A stretch of 64,000 bases of DNA from the NCBI GenBank assembly GCA_944319915.1, contig CALUEY010000039.1, positions 17,794-81,793 of the forward strand, written 5' to 3'. The notes under the pieces are model-generated. The model worked only from the letters and a program-made list of their open reading frames with translations. It was not told where the DNA came from and searched no databases. The position numbers and the translations under genes are program-made. Source of the DNA: an uncultured Prevotella sp. Lineage in GTDB: Bacteria > Bacteroidota > Bacteroidia > Bacteroidales > Bacteroidaceae. Positions 26,909 to 34,926 of this stretch are shown one piece after another. Numbering within the stretch: position 1 is the first letter of the stretch; each line of letters starts with the position of its first letter.

Positions 26909-26971
26909 CCGAAAAGGCCGTCTTGCGCTGCAATACATACCGTTTTAGCCAGCCCAAAAGGCCATATTGAC
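26909..26971. repeat. Degenerate CAAAACGGCC-type intergenic repeat cluster (locus 3)
   Basis: Units such as GAAAAGGCCGTCTTGCGCTGC, here split as GAAAAGGCCGTCTTG and CCAAAAGGCCATATTG, match the repeat family seen in four other gaps. No MITE copy is adjacent. The remaining gap to 27027 holds nothing else recognised. Confidence 0.5.
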
Positions 26972-27027
26972 AAGCAGAAAAGCCTGCAATGGACTGCACT
27001 GCAGATTTTGTAAGGATATCTTATCGC

Positions 27028-27927
27028 TCACTTAAACATCCGCCTGAACGCCGTGGGAACCGGTGTTTCAAACTCCATGCGCTCACGTGTCACTGGATGA
27101 TAGAAACAAAGCCTGTAAGCGTGTAGGCACAAACGGTGGAGCGGATCGTCGCCGTTGCCGTATTTTGCGTCACCACAAACAGGATGCCCAATGTCTGCCG
27201 AATGTACCCTGATCTGGTTCTTGCGCCCAGTCTCAAGCTGAAACTCAACGAGGGAGTGCTCTGTGGTACGTGCCAAGACATGGAAATGCGTCACGGCGTA
27301 TTTACCCCCGTTGTCGAATGGTGACGAATATGTTATATAAGCTTTGTTATCTTTCAACCAACTGGCAATGGTTCCGCCCTCTTCAACGATCTCACCACTG
27401 AGCACAGCCACATATCTGCGGTCATACACGATGTCGTGCCAATTGTGTTCCAATATTTGCTCGGTCTGTATGTCTTTGGCGTACACCATGAGTCCGCTTG
27501 TGTCACGATCCAGGCGGTGCACAACATGAGCGCGACATTTCTGGCGCGAATGCTCAAAGTATTTGTCAAGGACAGCCTTGACATTGAGCGACGAATGGCC
27601 TGCAGCCATCGACAGAATGCCTACTGACTTTTCAAGCACCACAATCCATCGGTCTTCATAGACGATTTTAATGTAACGACTCTTAAAACCATTTTGGTTG
27701 CGCTTAGTCTTGCTTACTGCAACCTTCATACCTGGACGCAGCATATAGTCAAACTGCGTAACGCACTTGCCGTCAACAAGGACGCCACGCCCATGCAATG
27801 TGTCCTTTACTTTGTTGCGGCTTTCATTGACATTTGCCAAAAGGAACTGGAGCAAAGCACATTCCTCGCTTACTTCAAAATACCAATAATCACCCTTACG
27901 GTTATCACTCGGCATATTCGTCTTCAT
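27028..27927 (-). CDS. RluA-family pseudouridine synthase
   Basis: A 299-residue enzyme that isomerises uridine to pseudouridine in RNA, probably rRNA or tRNA. An N-terminal S4-like RNA-binding part (residues 20-70) precedes the catalytic domain. The signature VVHRLDRDTSGLMVYAK carries the catalytic aspartate near residue 140. ETGRKNQIRVH and IGHPVCGDAKYG are conserved. Which RluA paralogue it is cannot be told from the sequence. It stands alone, downstream of the ribosomal protein operon. Confidence 0.92.
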   Translation of the reverse strand: MKTNMPSDNRKGDYWYFEVSEECALLQFLLANVNESRNKVKDTLHGRGVLVDGKCVTQFDYMLRPGMKVAVSKTKRNQNGFKSRYIKIVYEDRWIVVLEKSVGILSMAAGHSSLNVKAVLDKYFEHSRQKCRAHVVHRLDRDTSGLMVYAKDIQTEQILEHNWHDIVYDRRYVAVLSGEIVEEGGTIASWLKDNKAYITYSSPFDNGGKYAVTHFHVLARTTEHSLVEFQLETGRKNQIRVHSADIGHPVCGDAKYGNGDDPLHRLCLHAYRLCFYHPVTRERMEFETPVPTAFRRMFK

Positions 27928-27949
27928 CTTGCTTATTTGAAAAGTGCTG

Positions 27950-27978
27950 CAAAGTTACACATAAAAAATGAGAGCAAA
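27950..27978 (-). promoter_or_regulatory. Possible promoter of the RluA-family gene
   Basis: TAACTTTG (27950-27957) on the minus strand fits the -7 consensus. TTTG at 27975-27978 is a candidate -33 box, though the spacing of 17 is shorter than the 19-20 seen elsewhere in the window. Confidence 0.45.
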
Positions 27979-28207
27979 AAGGGTTGTGCCTATAAATAAA
28001 ATGGATTTCCACGGCAGACACAATCTTCAACAAAAATCCGCATCGCATGTTCTATTTTACTACTTGTAATACTCACCAGGGCGAAACCGCAACTTCATTT
28101 TTTAGTAAATAAGAACACGGGCAAAACAAACTGGCGACAAAATGAAAAACAAATGGGTTGAGCAATAAACTGCACAACCCATTCACAAGATAAATAAATA
28201 GTATATC

Positions 28208-28366
28208 TTAGTTCTTGAAGAAGTCTTTTACGGCCTCGTTGGGAACCATCTGCTCGTCAAAGATGTAAGCCCCTGTCTTCGGACTCTTGACCATCTTTAT
28301 AACTTTTGAATATGCACGACCATCCTTAGAACCTTCATGGAGGGTTGCAACGGTTTTCTTTGCCAT
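28208..28366 (-). CDS. DUF4295 family small protein
   Basis: A 52-residue basic protein read directly from the bases; it begins MAKKTVATLHEGSKDGRAYS and ends DEQMVPNEAVKDFFKN. It matches the Bacteroidetes family DUF4295, found next to rpmB and rpmG. Its association with ribosomal protein genes suggests a ribosome-linked function, which is not established. It follows rpmG by 24 bases and is the last gene of the operon. In many relatives ftsY follows; here the RluA-family gene does. Confidence 0.85.
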   Translation of the reverse strand: MAKKTVATLHEGSKDGRAYSKVIKMVKSPKTGAYIFDEQMVPNEAVKDFFKN

Positions 28367-28390
28367 GTGTCAAGAAACTTATTTTGTTTG

Positions 28391-28579
28391 TTATTTTATC
28401 TCTTTATGAAGAGTCATCTTCTTCAAGATGGGATTGTACTTCATCAATTCCATCCTATCAGGAGTGTTCTTGCGATTTTTTGTGGTCACGTAGCGACTTG
28501 TGCCTGGCAGGCCACTGTTTTTCATCTCGGTGCACTCCAATATAACCTGGACACGGTTACCTTTTACTTTCTTTGCCAT
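28391..28579 (-). CDS. rpmG: Ribosomal protein L33
   Basis: A 62-residue basic protein of the 50S subunit. It starts [18 protein letters not shown] and includes [22 protein letters not shown], typical of L33. The paired zinc-binding cysteines of the C+ form are absent (a single Cys is present), so it is the zinc-independent type. It lies 6 bases after rpmB. Confidence 0.94.
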   Translation of the reverse strand: MAKKVKGNRVQVILECTEMKNSGLPGTSRYVTTKNRKNTPDRMELMKYNPILKKMTLHKEIK

Positions 28580-28585
28580 AATAAA

Positions 28586-28849
28586 TTAGTCTCCTATCAC
28601 TTTAATGTCTTTCCAGTCGCAATATCCCTTGGAGACAGCCTGCTTCAATGCAGCATCCAATCCCACCTTGTTTATCAAGCGGAGGCCAGCGGCACTAATC
28701 TTCAAACTAATCCAGCAGTCTCCCTCAACATAGTAGAATTTCTTTCTGAAAAGGTTAACATCAAAGCTGCGCTTTGTGCGATGCTTTGAGTGAGACACAT
28801 GATTTCCCACCTGTGCCTTCTTTCCCGTAATCTGACAAATCTTCGACAT
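28586..28849 (-). CDS. rpmB: Ribosomal protein L28
   Basis: An 87-residue 50S subunit protein. [27 protein letters not shown] is diagnostic, shown here only in part. The expected CxxC zinc pairs are missing, so it is the C- form. It is the first gene of the rpmB-rpmG-DUF4295 operon with a strong upstream promoter. Confidence 0.94.
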   Translation of the reverse strand: MSKICQITGKKAQVGNHVSHSKHRTKRSFDVNLFRKKFYYVEGDCWISLKISAAGLRLINKVGLDAALKQAVSKGYCDWKDIKVIGD

Positions 28850-28900
28850 TTCTATCTAAGTTTTTGTTGTTCTTTTTTGTTACTTATTCCAAACAGTGTG

Positions 28901-28931
28901 CAAAGGTACGGCATTTTTTCTTAAAAACAAA
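28901..28931 (-). promoter_or_regulatory. Promoter of the rpmB operon
   Basis: On the minus strand TTTG (28928-28931), a 19-base spacer and TACCTTTG (28901-28908) form a full Bacteroidetes promoter, 52 bases before rpmB. Confidence 0.78.
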
Positions 28932-29049
28932 ATATTTGCGCTAAAAATCAGCACTTTAAATAAGTTTTTAGATTCCTTTGCCGCTATCACTGCACACACT
29001 AAATTCCTATTTGCCAGGAAAGGGAGCGAATTACCCCTCAGATATAGGG

Positions 29050-29559
29050 CTACATTTCCTCTATGGGTTCTGGCTCACTGCGAAGGAAATCAAGGAAAAT
29101 CTGCATTGCCTTTTTTGTTGCAATTGCAAGATTGATGTCACGGCCATGGTCTTCTTCTACCTTGAATGTCTTAACCCTATCTGCCGAGCCACATGCCACC
29201 CAAATCGTGCCAATCGGAATTTCTTTCGTGCCTCCAGTAGGGCCGGCAAAGCCTGTAGCCGCAATTGCGAAATCAGTAGAAAGAGCTCTGCAAGCCCCTT
29301 TTACCATGGCAATTGCAACTTCCTCACAAACAGCTGTTTTCTCTTCAAGAAGCTCATGCGAGACACCAAGTAGCCGCTCCTTGATTTCGTTCGTATAAGA
29401 TATGATGCCACCTTTAAAATATTTTGATGCCCCTGGCACTGATATTATGGCTTCTGCAATTCGCCCGCCTGTGCAACTTTCCGCAGTGGCAAGTGTCTGT
29501 TCGCGCTCCCATAGGAGCTGGCTGATCTCTCTGCTTATTATCTTGCTTTCAAATTCCAT
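29050..29559 (-). CDS. pncC: CinA-family nicotinamide-nucleotide amidohydrolase
   Basis: A 169-residue single-domain protein equal to the C-terminal CinA domain. It deamidates nicotinamide mononucleotide to nicotinate mononucleotide in NAD salvage. Motifs are TAESCTGGRIAEAI near residue 27, GASKYFKGGIISYTNEIK, AIATTGFAGPTGG-like AIAATGFAGPTGG, and PIGTIWVA. There is no competence-damage N-terminal domain. It follows tsaD by 16 bases in the map-tsaD-pncC run. Confidence 0.92.
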   Translation of the reverse strand: MEFESKIISREISQLLWEREQTLATAESCTGGRIAEAIISVPGASKYFKGGIISYTNEIKERLLGVSHELLEEKTAVCEEVAIAMVKGACRALSTDFAIAATGFAGPTGGTKEIPIGTIWVACGSADRVKTFKVEEDHGRDINLAIATKKAMQIFLDFLRSEPEPIEEM

Positions 29560-29575
29560 GACATAAATTTATTTG

Positions 29576-30613
29576 TTACTTAAACGTTATTTTTGAAAAT
29601 GCCGGAACATCCATGCTACAAAAATCACCATCAAGATATTTATAATATCCAGTAACACCAATCATTGCAGCATTGTCCGTAGTATAACTGAACTTAGGAA
29701 TATATATAGTCCACCCAAAACGCTCCGCATGTTCACGGAAAGCCGCCCTAAGGCCATTATTGGCACTTACCCCTCCGGCTACAGCCACGTGCTTGATACC
29801 AGTGGCCTTTACAGCCTTACGCAACTTTTTCATGAGTATATCTACAATCGTATGCTCCAAGCTGGCAGCAATGTCCTCCTTGTGTTTCTCAATGAAATCC
29901 GGCTCTGCAGCCACCCAATCACGCAACGAATACAAGAACGAGGTTTTCAACCCGCTAAAGCTATAATCAAGGCCAGGAATGTTTGGTTCTGCAAATTTAT
30001 ATGCCATGGGATTCCCTTGCCTTGCCAATCGGTCAATGATTGGACCTCCTGGATACCCCAGCCCCATTACTTTGGAGCATTTGTCGATAGCTTCACCCGC
30101 AGCATCGTCTATCGTCTGCCCGAGCACTTCCATGTCATTATATGCATTCACCCTGACTATCTGCGAATTGCCCCCACTGACGAGCAAGCAAATAAATGGC
30201 AATGGCGGAGCAGACTCATCATCGTCATTTTCCTTAATGAAATGAGCCATGACATGACCTTGCAGATGATTGACGTCAATAAGAGGAATACCCAATGCAC
30301 GCGCAAATCCTTTGGCAAAACTCACTCCAACAAGCAAAGACCCCATCAGGCCAGGGCCTCTGGTAAATGCAACTGCGGAAAGCATATCCTTGGTGATACC
30401 AGCTCGCTTTATTGCTTGGTCAACCACGGGAACAACATTCTGCTGATGGGCGCGCGATGCCAATTCTGGTACAACGCCACCGTATGCCTTATGGACATCC
30501 TGACTCGCTGTTACATTACTTAATAGCACGCCATTACGCAAAACGGCAGCAGAAGTGTCATCGCAACTGCTCTCAATACCTAATATATATATATTCTCTT
30601 TGTCCTTGGTCAT
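29576..30613 (-). CDS. tsaD: tRNA N6-adenosine threonylcarbamoyltransferase
   Basis: A 345-residue Kae1/TsaD protein that transfers threonylcarbamoyl to A37 of ANN-decoding tRNAs. ILGIESSCDDTSAAVL opens the protein. The metal motif is in NHLQGHVMAHF (HxxxH near residue 115), with LLVSGGNSQI and AVAGGVSANNGLR further on. The start MTKDKEN was chosen because it lies 7 bases after the map stop; the longer frame overlaps map. Length matches the family (about 340). Confidence 0.96.
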   Translation of the reverse strand: MTKDKENIYILGIESSCDDTSAAVLRNGVLLSNVTASQDVHKAYGGVVPELASRAHQQNVVPVVDQAIKRAGITKDMLSAVAFTRGPGLMGSLLVGVSFAKGFARALGIPLIDVNHLQGHVMAHFIKENDDDESAPPLPFICLLVSGGNSQIVRVNAYNDMEVLGQTIDDAAGEAIDKCSKVMGLGYPGGPIIDRLARQGNPMAYKFAEPNIPGLDYSFSGLKTSFLYSLRDWVAAEPDFIEKHKEDIAASLEHTIVDILMKKLRKAVKATGIKHVAVAGGVSANNGLRAAFREHAERFGWTIYIPKFSYTTDNAAMIGVTGYYKYLDGDFCSMDVPAFSKITFK

Positions 30614-30620
30614 AAAGCTC

Positions 30621-31487
30621 TTATTCTGACAAGATTTCCACACCGTGTTCAGTCATGAGAAATGTATGCTCCCATTGTGCGCTAGGCAATTCATCACCAG
30701 TGATGACTTCCCATCCATACTCGTCATCTGCATCGATGAACACTTTCCATGTACCCATGTTTATCATCGGCTCTATGGTGAAAACCATGCCAGGGACAAG
30801 CAGCATACCAGTTCCGCGATGGCCATAGTGTAGCACCTCTGGCTCCTCATGGAATTGCAGCCCAACCCCGTGGCCACATAAGTCGCGCACTACGCCATAA
30901 TGATATTTCTCTGCATGCTTCTGAATGGCGTGACCTATATCTCCTATAAATCCATAGGGTTTGGCAGCCTCTGCCCCAACTTCAAGACATTCACGTGCAA
31001 CCCGCACTAACTGCTCTTTCTCTGGCGTGGTCTTACCTATGACGAACATACGTGACGCATCGGCATAATAACCGTCAAGAATGGTAGTAAAGTCTACATT
31101 TACGATGTCTCCCTCTTTAAGAATGTCGGTTGACTTGGGAATACCATGGCATACCACCTCATTGATGCTGACGCATACACTCTTGGGAAACCCTTCATAA
31201 TTGAGACAAGCCGGAGTTCCTCCATGGCTTACGCAATAGTCATAACAAATCTTATCAATCTCAAGAGTTGACATACCTTCGTGTATGTTCTTGGCAACTT
31301 CATCCAACACACCAGTATTGACAACTCCGCTGCGACGAATACCCTCAATCTGCTCCGGAGTCTTTATAAGGTCACGTGTAGGCACTAACTTTCCTTTGTT
31401 TTCCCAGAACATCACTTGCTTATCCATCTCAGTGAGCTCCACTCCAGGCAAAGCGTGCCATCTTCTTTTCTTACCAAACATTTGCAT
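30621..31487 (-). CDS. map: Methionine aminopeptidase, type I
   Basis: A 288-residue metallopeptidase that removes initiator methionine. Metal ligands appear in VDFTTILDGYYADASR (two Asp), CGHGVGLQFHEEPEV (His), FTIEPMI (Glu) and the final Glu in QWEHTFLMTEHGVEIL. There is an extra N-terminal segment of about 35 residues (FGKKRRWHALPGVELTE) compared with E. coli Map (264), so the true start could be a little downstream. It is the first gene before tsaD and pncC. Confidence 0.95.
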   Translation of the reverse strand: MQMFGKKRRWHALPGVELTEMDKQVMFWENKGKLVPTRDLIKTPEQIEGIRRSGVVNTGVLDEVAKNIHEGMSTLEIDKICYDYCVSHGGTPACLNYEGFPKSVCVSINEVVCHGIPKSTDILKEGDIVNVDFTTILDGYYADASRMFVIGKTTPEKEQLVRVARECLEVGAEAAKPYGFIGDIGHAIQKHAEKYHYGVVRDLCGHGVGLQFHEEPEVLHYGHRGTGMLLVPGMVFTIEPMINMGTWKVFIDADDEYGWEVITGDELPSAQWEHTFLMTEHGVEILSE

Positions 31488-31504
31488 AAAAGCTTAAATC
31501 CATG

Positions 31505-31512
31505 CAAAATTA
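31505..31512 (-). promoter_or_regulatory. -7 box for the map operon
   Basis: TAATTTTG on the minus strand fits TAnnTTTG, 17 bases before the map start. No TTTG stands at the usual -33 distance. Confidence 0.5.
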
Positions 31513-31702
31513 CAACTTTTCCACAAAATGACAACCGTCTCGCCATATTTTATTTTTGTTTGCCATTGTCCATTGAAATTATTCAATAGCCATATAATCA
31601 ATTCACAGGCAACAACCAACGACATACGAACAATAAGAAAGCACGCTTATCTTTATCGAGAATACGAAAAAAACAGACGATTAGGCTATCTAACAATGCC
31701 GT

Positions 31703-32218
31703 TTAAGCCAACATTCGGTGCATATAACGGCGCATCTCTTTTCTTGCTGCGCCAAGTCTGTTTTCCACACTCTTGTAAGTTTCGCCAAGTGTATTGGAAA
31801 TCTCGGCAACACGCAGTCCGCCAATGACGTTCAGCTTATAAATTTTACGTGACCTCGGCGAGAGATGAGCCATGCCGCGCTCGAGCAACTCCGTTATCTC
31901 TGTAGGCGCATAGACCGATGTCGGTTCATCCCCAATGTCACTTATGCCCGAATGCTTCTTTACATAAATTTCATGCTGGGCTACAGATTTTCGATGGCGC
32001 CAATAATCAGCCACCAAGTTCCGCGCAATTGAATACACAAGACATGGCAAGGTCACAGCCGAAATCATCTTGTCCGAATTGAGCAAACGCAGAAACACAT
32101 TTTGCACAATATCTTCGCTCTCAAAAGAACAACCTGTGCTCTTGCTTACAAAAGCTTTCAGCTCGTCCAAATGGAGGCGATAGTATTCTGCCACAAGATT
32201 CTTGGAAGTCTCTGTCAT
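31703..32218 (-). CDS. ECF-type RNA polymerase sigma factor
   Basis: A 171-residue sigma-70 family protein with region 2 (FESEDIVQNVFLRLL ... SIARNLVADYWRHRK, residues 30-78) and region 4 (LERGMAHLSPRSRKIYKLNVIGGLRVAEISNTLG, residues 112-150). Region 3 is missing, as expected for ECF factors. No anti-sigma or SusCD genes are adjacent, so its signal is unknown. A -7 box at 32313-32320 could drive it. Length is usual for Bacteroidetes ECF sigma factors. Confidence 0.88.
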   Translation of the reverse strand: MTETSKNLVAEYYRLHLDELKAFVSKSTGCSFESEDIVQNVFLRLLNSDKMISAVTLPCLVYSIARNLVADYWRHRKSVAQHEIYVKKHSGISDIGDEPTSVYAPTEITELLERGMAHLSPRSRKIYKLNVIGGLRVAEISNTLGETYKSVENRLGAARKEMRRYMHRMLA

Positions 32219-32312
32219 TGGTATGTTATAGTTTTAGTTTCTATTACTTTTGCAATTCAATCCATGCAATGATGATTTTGAACCATCACCTAATCGCACG
32301 GCTTCTTAACTG

Positions 32313-32320
32313 CAAAGATA
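32313..32320 (-). promoter_or_regulatory. -7 box for the sigma factor gene
   Basis: TATCTTTG on the minus strand fits TAnnTTTG, about 95 bases before the start codon. The -33 position reads GTTT. Between here and htpG at 32604 I see no gene and no clear htpG promoter; TATATTTTG at 32548-32560 is one base off the -7 spacing. Confidence 0.45.
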
Positions 32321-32603
32321 CCATTTTAGACTAAAAAACTACAATTAATCATTGGATAAAATTATGTCTACAACAAAAATTCCCCCTTTTTTATACGAAA
32401 AGGCATTTACACATAAGCTTTTGTAGGCACTGGCATACAAACAACGCTGAAATTCATGTCGCACATTTAAACAATGCGGCCAACAGATAGCAATACCATA
32501 AGCCAAAACATATTGAACACCTATCGTATCGAAGCACAAACTTTGGCATATATTTTGCAATTCCCTCATTGAATTTAAAATACAATTTTAACTACATAAG
32601 AAT

Positions 32604-34658
32604 ATGCAAAAAGGCAACATCGGGGTTACAACAGAGAACATATTCCCCGTAATCAAAAAGTTTCTCTATTCAGATCATGAGATCTTCCTTCGCGAAATGG
32701 TTTCCAATGCGGTTGATGCCACCCAGAAGATAAAGACACTTGCAGAAAACGGAGATTTCAAAGGCGAATTAGGCGATTTGACCGTACGCGTCTCGGTAGA
32801 TGAAAAAGCAGGGACAATAACAATAAGCGACCGCGGCATCGGAATGACCGAAGAAGAGATTGACAAATACATCAACCAAATAGCTTTCTCAGGGGTAAAT
32901 GACTTTCTGGAGAAATACAAGGAAAATGCCAACAACATCATCGGCCATTTTGGACTTGGGTTCTACTCCGCTTTCATGGTAAGCAAGAAAGTGGAAATCA
33001 TTACGCGCAGTTACCGTGAAGGGGCCAAAGCCGTCAAATGGAGCTGCGACGGAAGTCCCGCATACGAGATTGACGACGCAGAGCGCGAGGGCCGCGGTAG
33101 TGACATTATATTGCATATCGACGACGACTGCAAGGAATTTCTTGAAAAAAGCAAACTCCAAAGCTTGCTCAATAAATACTGCAAATTCATGCCGGTACCA
33201 ATTGCATTCGGCAAGAAAACTGAATGGAAAGACGGCAAGCAGGTCGATACCGACGAGGACAACATAATTAACGACGTTGAGCCATTATGGACGAAAGCGC
33301 CCAGCACGCTCAAGGACGAGGATTACAAGAAGTTCTATCGCACGCTGTATCCAATGCAGGACGAACCAATGTTTTGGATTCACTTAAATGTTGACTATCC
33401 ATTCAACCTTACTGGAATTCTGTATTTCCCACGCATCAAATCCAACATCGACTTGCAACGGAATAAAATACAGCTATATTGCAACCAAGTGTTCGTAACC
33501 GACCAGGTGGAAGGCATTGTCCCTGAATTCCTTACACTGCTGCACGGAGTCATCGACTCACCAGACATTCCGCTCAATGTCAGTCGTTCTTATCTGCAAA
33601 GCGATCGCGACGTAAAGAAAATCTCTACATACATAACAAAGAAGGTAGCTGACCGCCTGCAAGGCATTTTCAAGGAAGACCGCAAGGGATACGAACAGAA
33701 ATGGGACGACCTAAAGCTCTTCATCAATTATGGTATGCTCAGCGAGGAAAGCTTCTATGACCGGGCAAAAGACTTCGCCCTCATGAAGGACACCGACAGC
33801 AAATACTTTACTTTCGAAGAGTACAAAACACTCATCAAAGACAACCAGACAGACAAAGACGGCCAGCTAGTCTACCTTTATGCAACCAATAGAGAAGAGC
33901 AATACAGCTACATTGAGGCTGCAAAGGCAAAGGGCTACAACGTGTTGCTGCTCGATGGACAGCTTGACGTACCTGCAATATCATTGCTTGAGCAAAAGTT
34001 TGAGAAGTGTCGCTTCACACGCGTAGACAGCGACGTGATAGACCGCCTCATCGCCAAGGAGGATGCAAAAAAGACGGAATTGGCAGCAGACGATGCTGAC
34101 AACTTGGCATCCGTGTTCCGTAGCCAGCTTCCCAAAATAGACAAAGCAGAATTCTATGTAGAAGTGCAGAGCCTTGGTGAGGCAGCCCAGCCTGTCGTCA
34201 TCACCCAAAGCGAGTATATGAGACGGATGAAAGACATCAGCCGCTTCCAGTCGGGCATGAACTTCTATGCACAAATGCCCGACAGCTATAGCATCGTCCT
34301 CAACAGCGACCATCCGCTCATACAGAAGGTGCTGTCAGACTGCAACGGCGCAACCACTGAAACGTTGAAGCCCATCATCAGTGAGCTAAAAGGCCAACAA
34401 GCGCGCCTTGCAGCCCTGCACCAAAACCAAAGCAAGAAAAAGCCGGAAGAAATAACACAAGCCGAAAAGGACGACCTGCACAATACAGAAAATGCCGTCA
34501 ACGAGCAAAGGGATAAGAAGCAAGCCATACTTGCTGATTATGCAAAAGGCAACAATATCGTGCATCAGCTAATAGACCTTGCCTTGCTGCAAAACGGCAT
34601 GCTCAAGGGTGCGGCACTTGATGCATTCCTCAAGCGGTCAGTTGAATTGATAAAGTGA
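32604..34658 (+). CDS. htpG: Molecular chaperone HtpG (Hsp90)
   Basis: A 684-residue cytoplasmic ATP-dependent chaperone. The GHKL ATPase domain has FLREMVSNAVDATQK, SDRGIGMTEEEI and GHFGLGFYSAFMV in residues 25-120. The middle domain includes GILYFPRIKSNIDL and VFVTDQVEGIVPEFL, and LNVSRSYLQ carries the catalytic-loop arginine. The C-terminal dimerisation domain ends near VELIK. Length is slightly longer than E. coli HtpG (624), as usual in Bacteroidetes. A strong bidirectional terminator follows. Confidence 0.97.
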   Translation: MQKGNIGVTTENIFPVIKKFLYSDHEIFLREMVSNAVDATQKIKTLAENGDFKGELGDLTVRVSVDEKAGTITISDRGIGMTEEEIDKYINQIAFSGVNDFLEKYKENANNIIGHFGLGFYSAFMVSKKVEIITRSYREGAKAVKWSCDGSPAYEIDDAEREGRGSDIILHIDDDCKEFLEKSKLQSLLNKYCKFMPVPIAFGKKTEWKDGKQVDTDEDNIINDVEPLWTKAPSTLKDEDYKKFYRTLYPMQDEPMFWIHLNVDYPFNLTGILYFPRIKSNIDLQRNKIQLYCNQVFVTDQVEGIVPEFLTLLHGVIDSPDIPLNVSRSYLQSDRDVKKISTYITKKVADRLQGIFKEDRKGYEQKWDDLKLFINYGMLSEESFYDRAKDFALMKDTDSKYFTFEEYKTLIKDNQTDKDGQLVYLYATNREEQYSYIEAAKAKGYNVLLLDGQLDVPAISLLEQKFEKCRFTRVDSDVIDRLIAKEDAKKTELAADDADNLASVFRSQLPKIDKAEFYVEVQSLGEAAQPVVITQSEYMRRMKDISRFQSGMNFYAQMPDSYSIVLNSDHPLIQKVLSDCNGATTETLKPIISELKGQQARLAALHQNQSKKKPEEITQAEKDDLHNTENAVNEQRDKKQAILADYAKGNNIVHQLIDLALLQNGMLKGAALDAFLKRSVELIK

Positions 34659-34794
34659 AAAACAAACCGCCAAGGCAGATGATAGCTCCTATGTCTAAGC
34701 CTCATTTTGCGTGAGAAATAAATACGCTTAAGAACCACAACAATTTGCGCAAGGAATAGGGGCCACACACTTTCGCAAGAAAGAAAACAAAAAA

Positions 34795-34830
34795 CAAGGC
34801 TGAATCCTTTTGGGATTCAGCCTTGTTTTT
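34795..34830. terminator. Bidirectional terminator between htpG and the M13 peptidase gene
   Basis: A perfect 13-base stem (CAAGGCTGAATCC, 34795-34807, with 34813-34825) closes a TTTTG loop and is followed by TTTTTATTT. The upstream side is A-rich, so it can also work on the minus strand for the convergent peptidase gene. Confidence 0.85.
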
Positions 34831-34926
34831 ATTTATATAAACTTTTTAGTGAACACGATAAACATTATACTCCCTTGCTGCGCGAAACAATAAAACGAGG
34901 ATGCCAGCACAGCGCAGAAGGTACAA

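Noticed and set aside
28010-28048. Possible fourth fragment of the MITE-like element (TCCACGGCAG ... ACAAAAATCC)
   Set aside because: It resembles 16974-17003 in part, but with gaps and without the terminal inverted repeat, so it may be chance or a decayed remnant.
32345-32569. A 74-codon minus-strand reading frame before htpG
   Set aside because: No family features or supporting promoter; the region is treated as non-coding.
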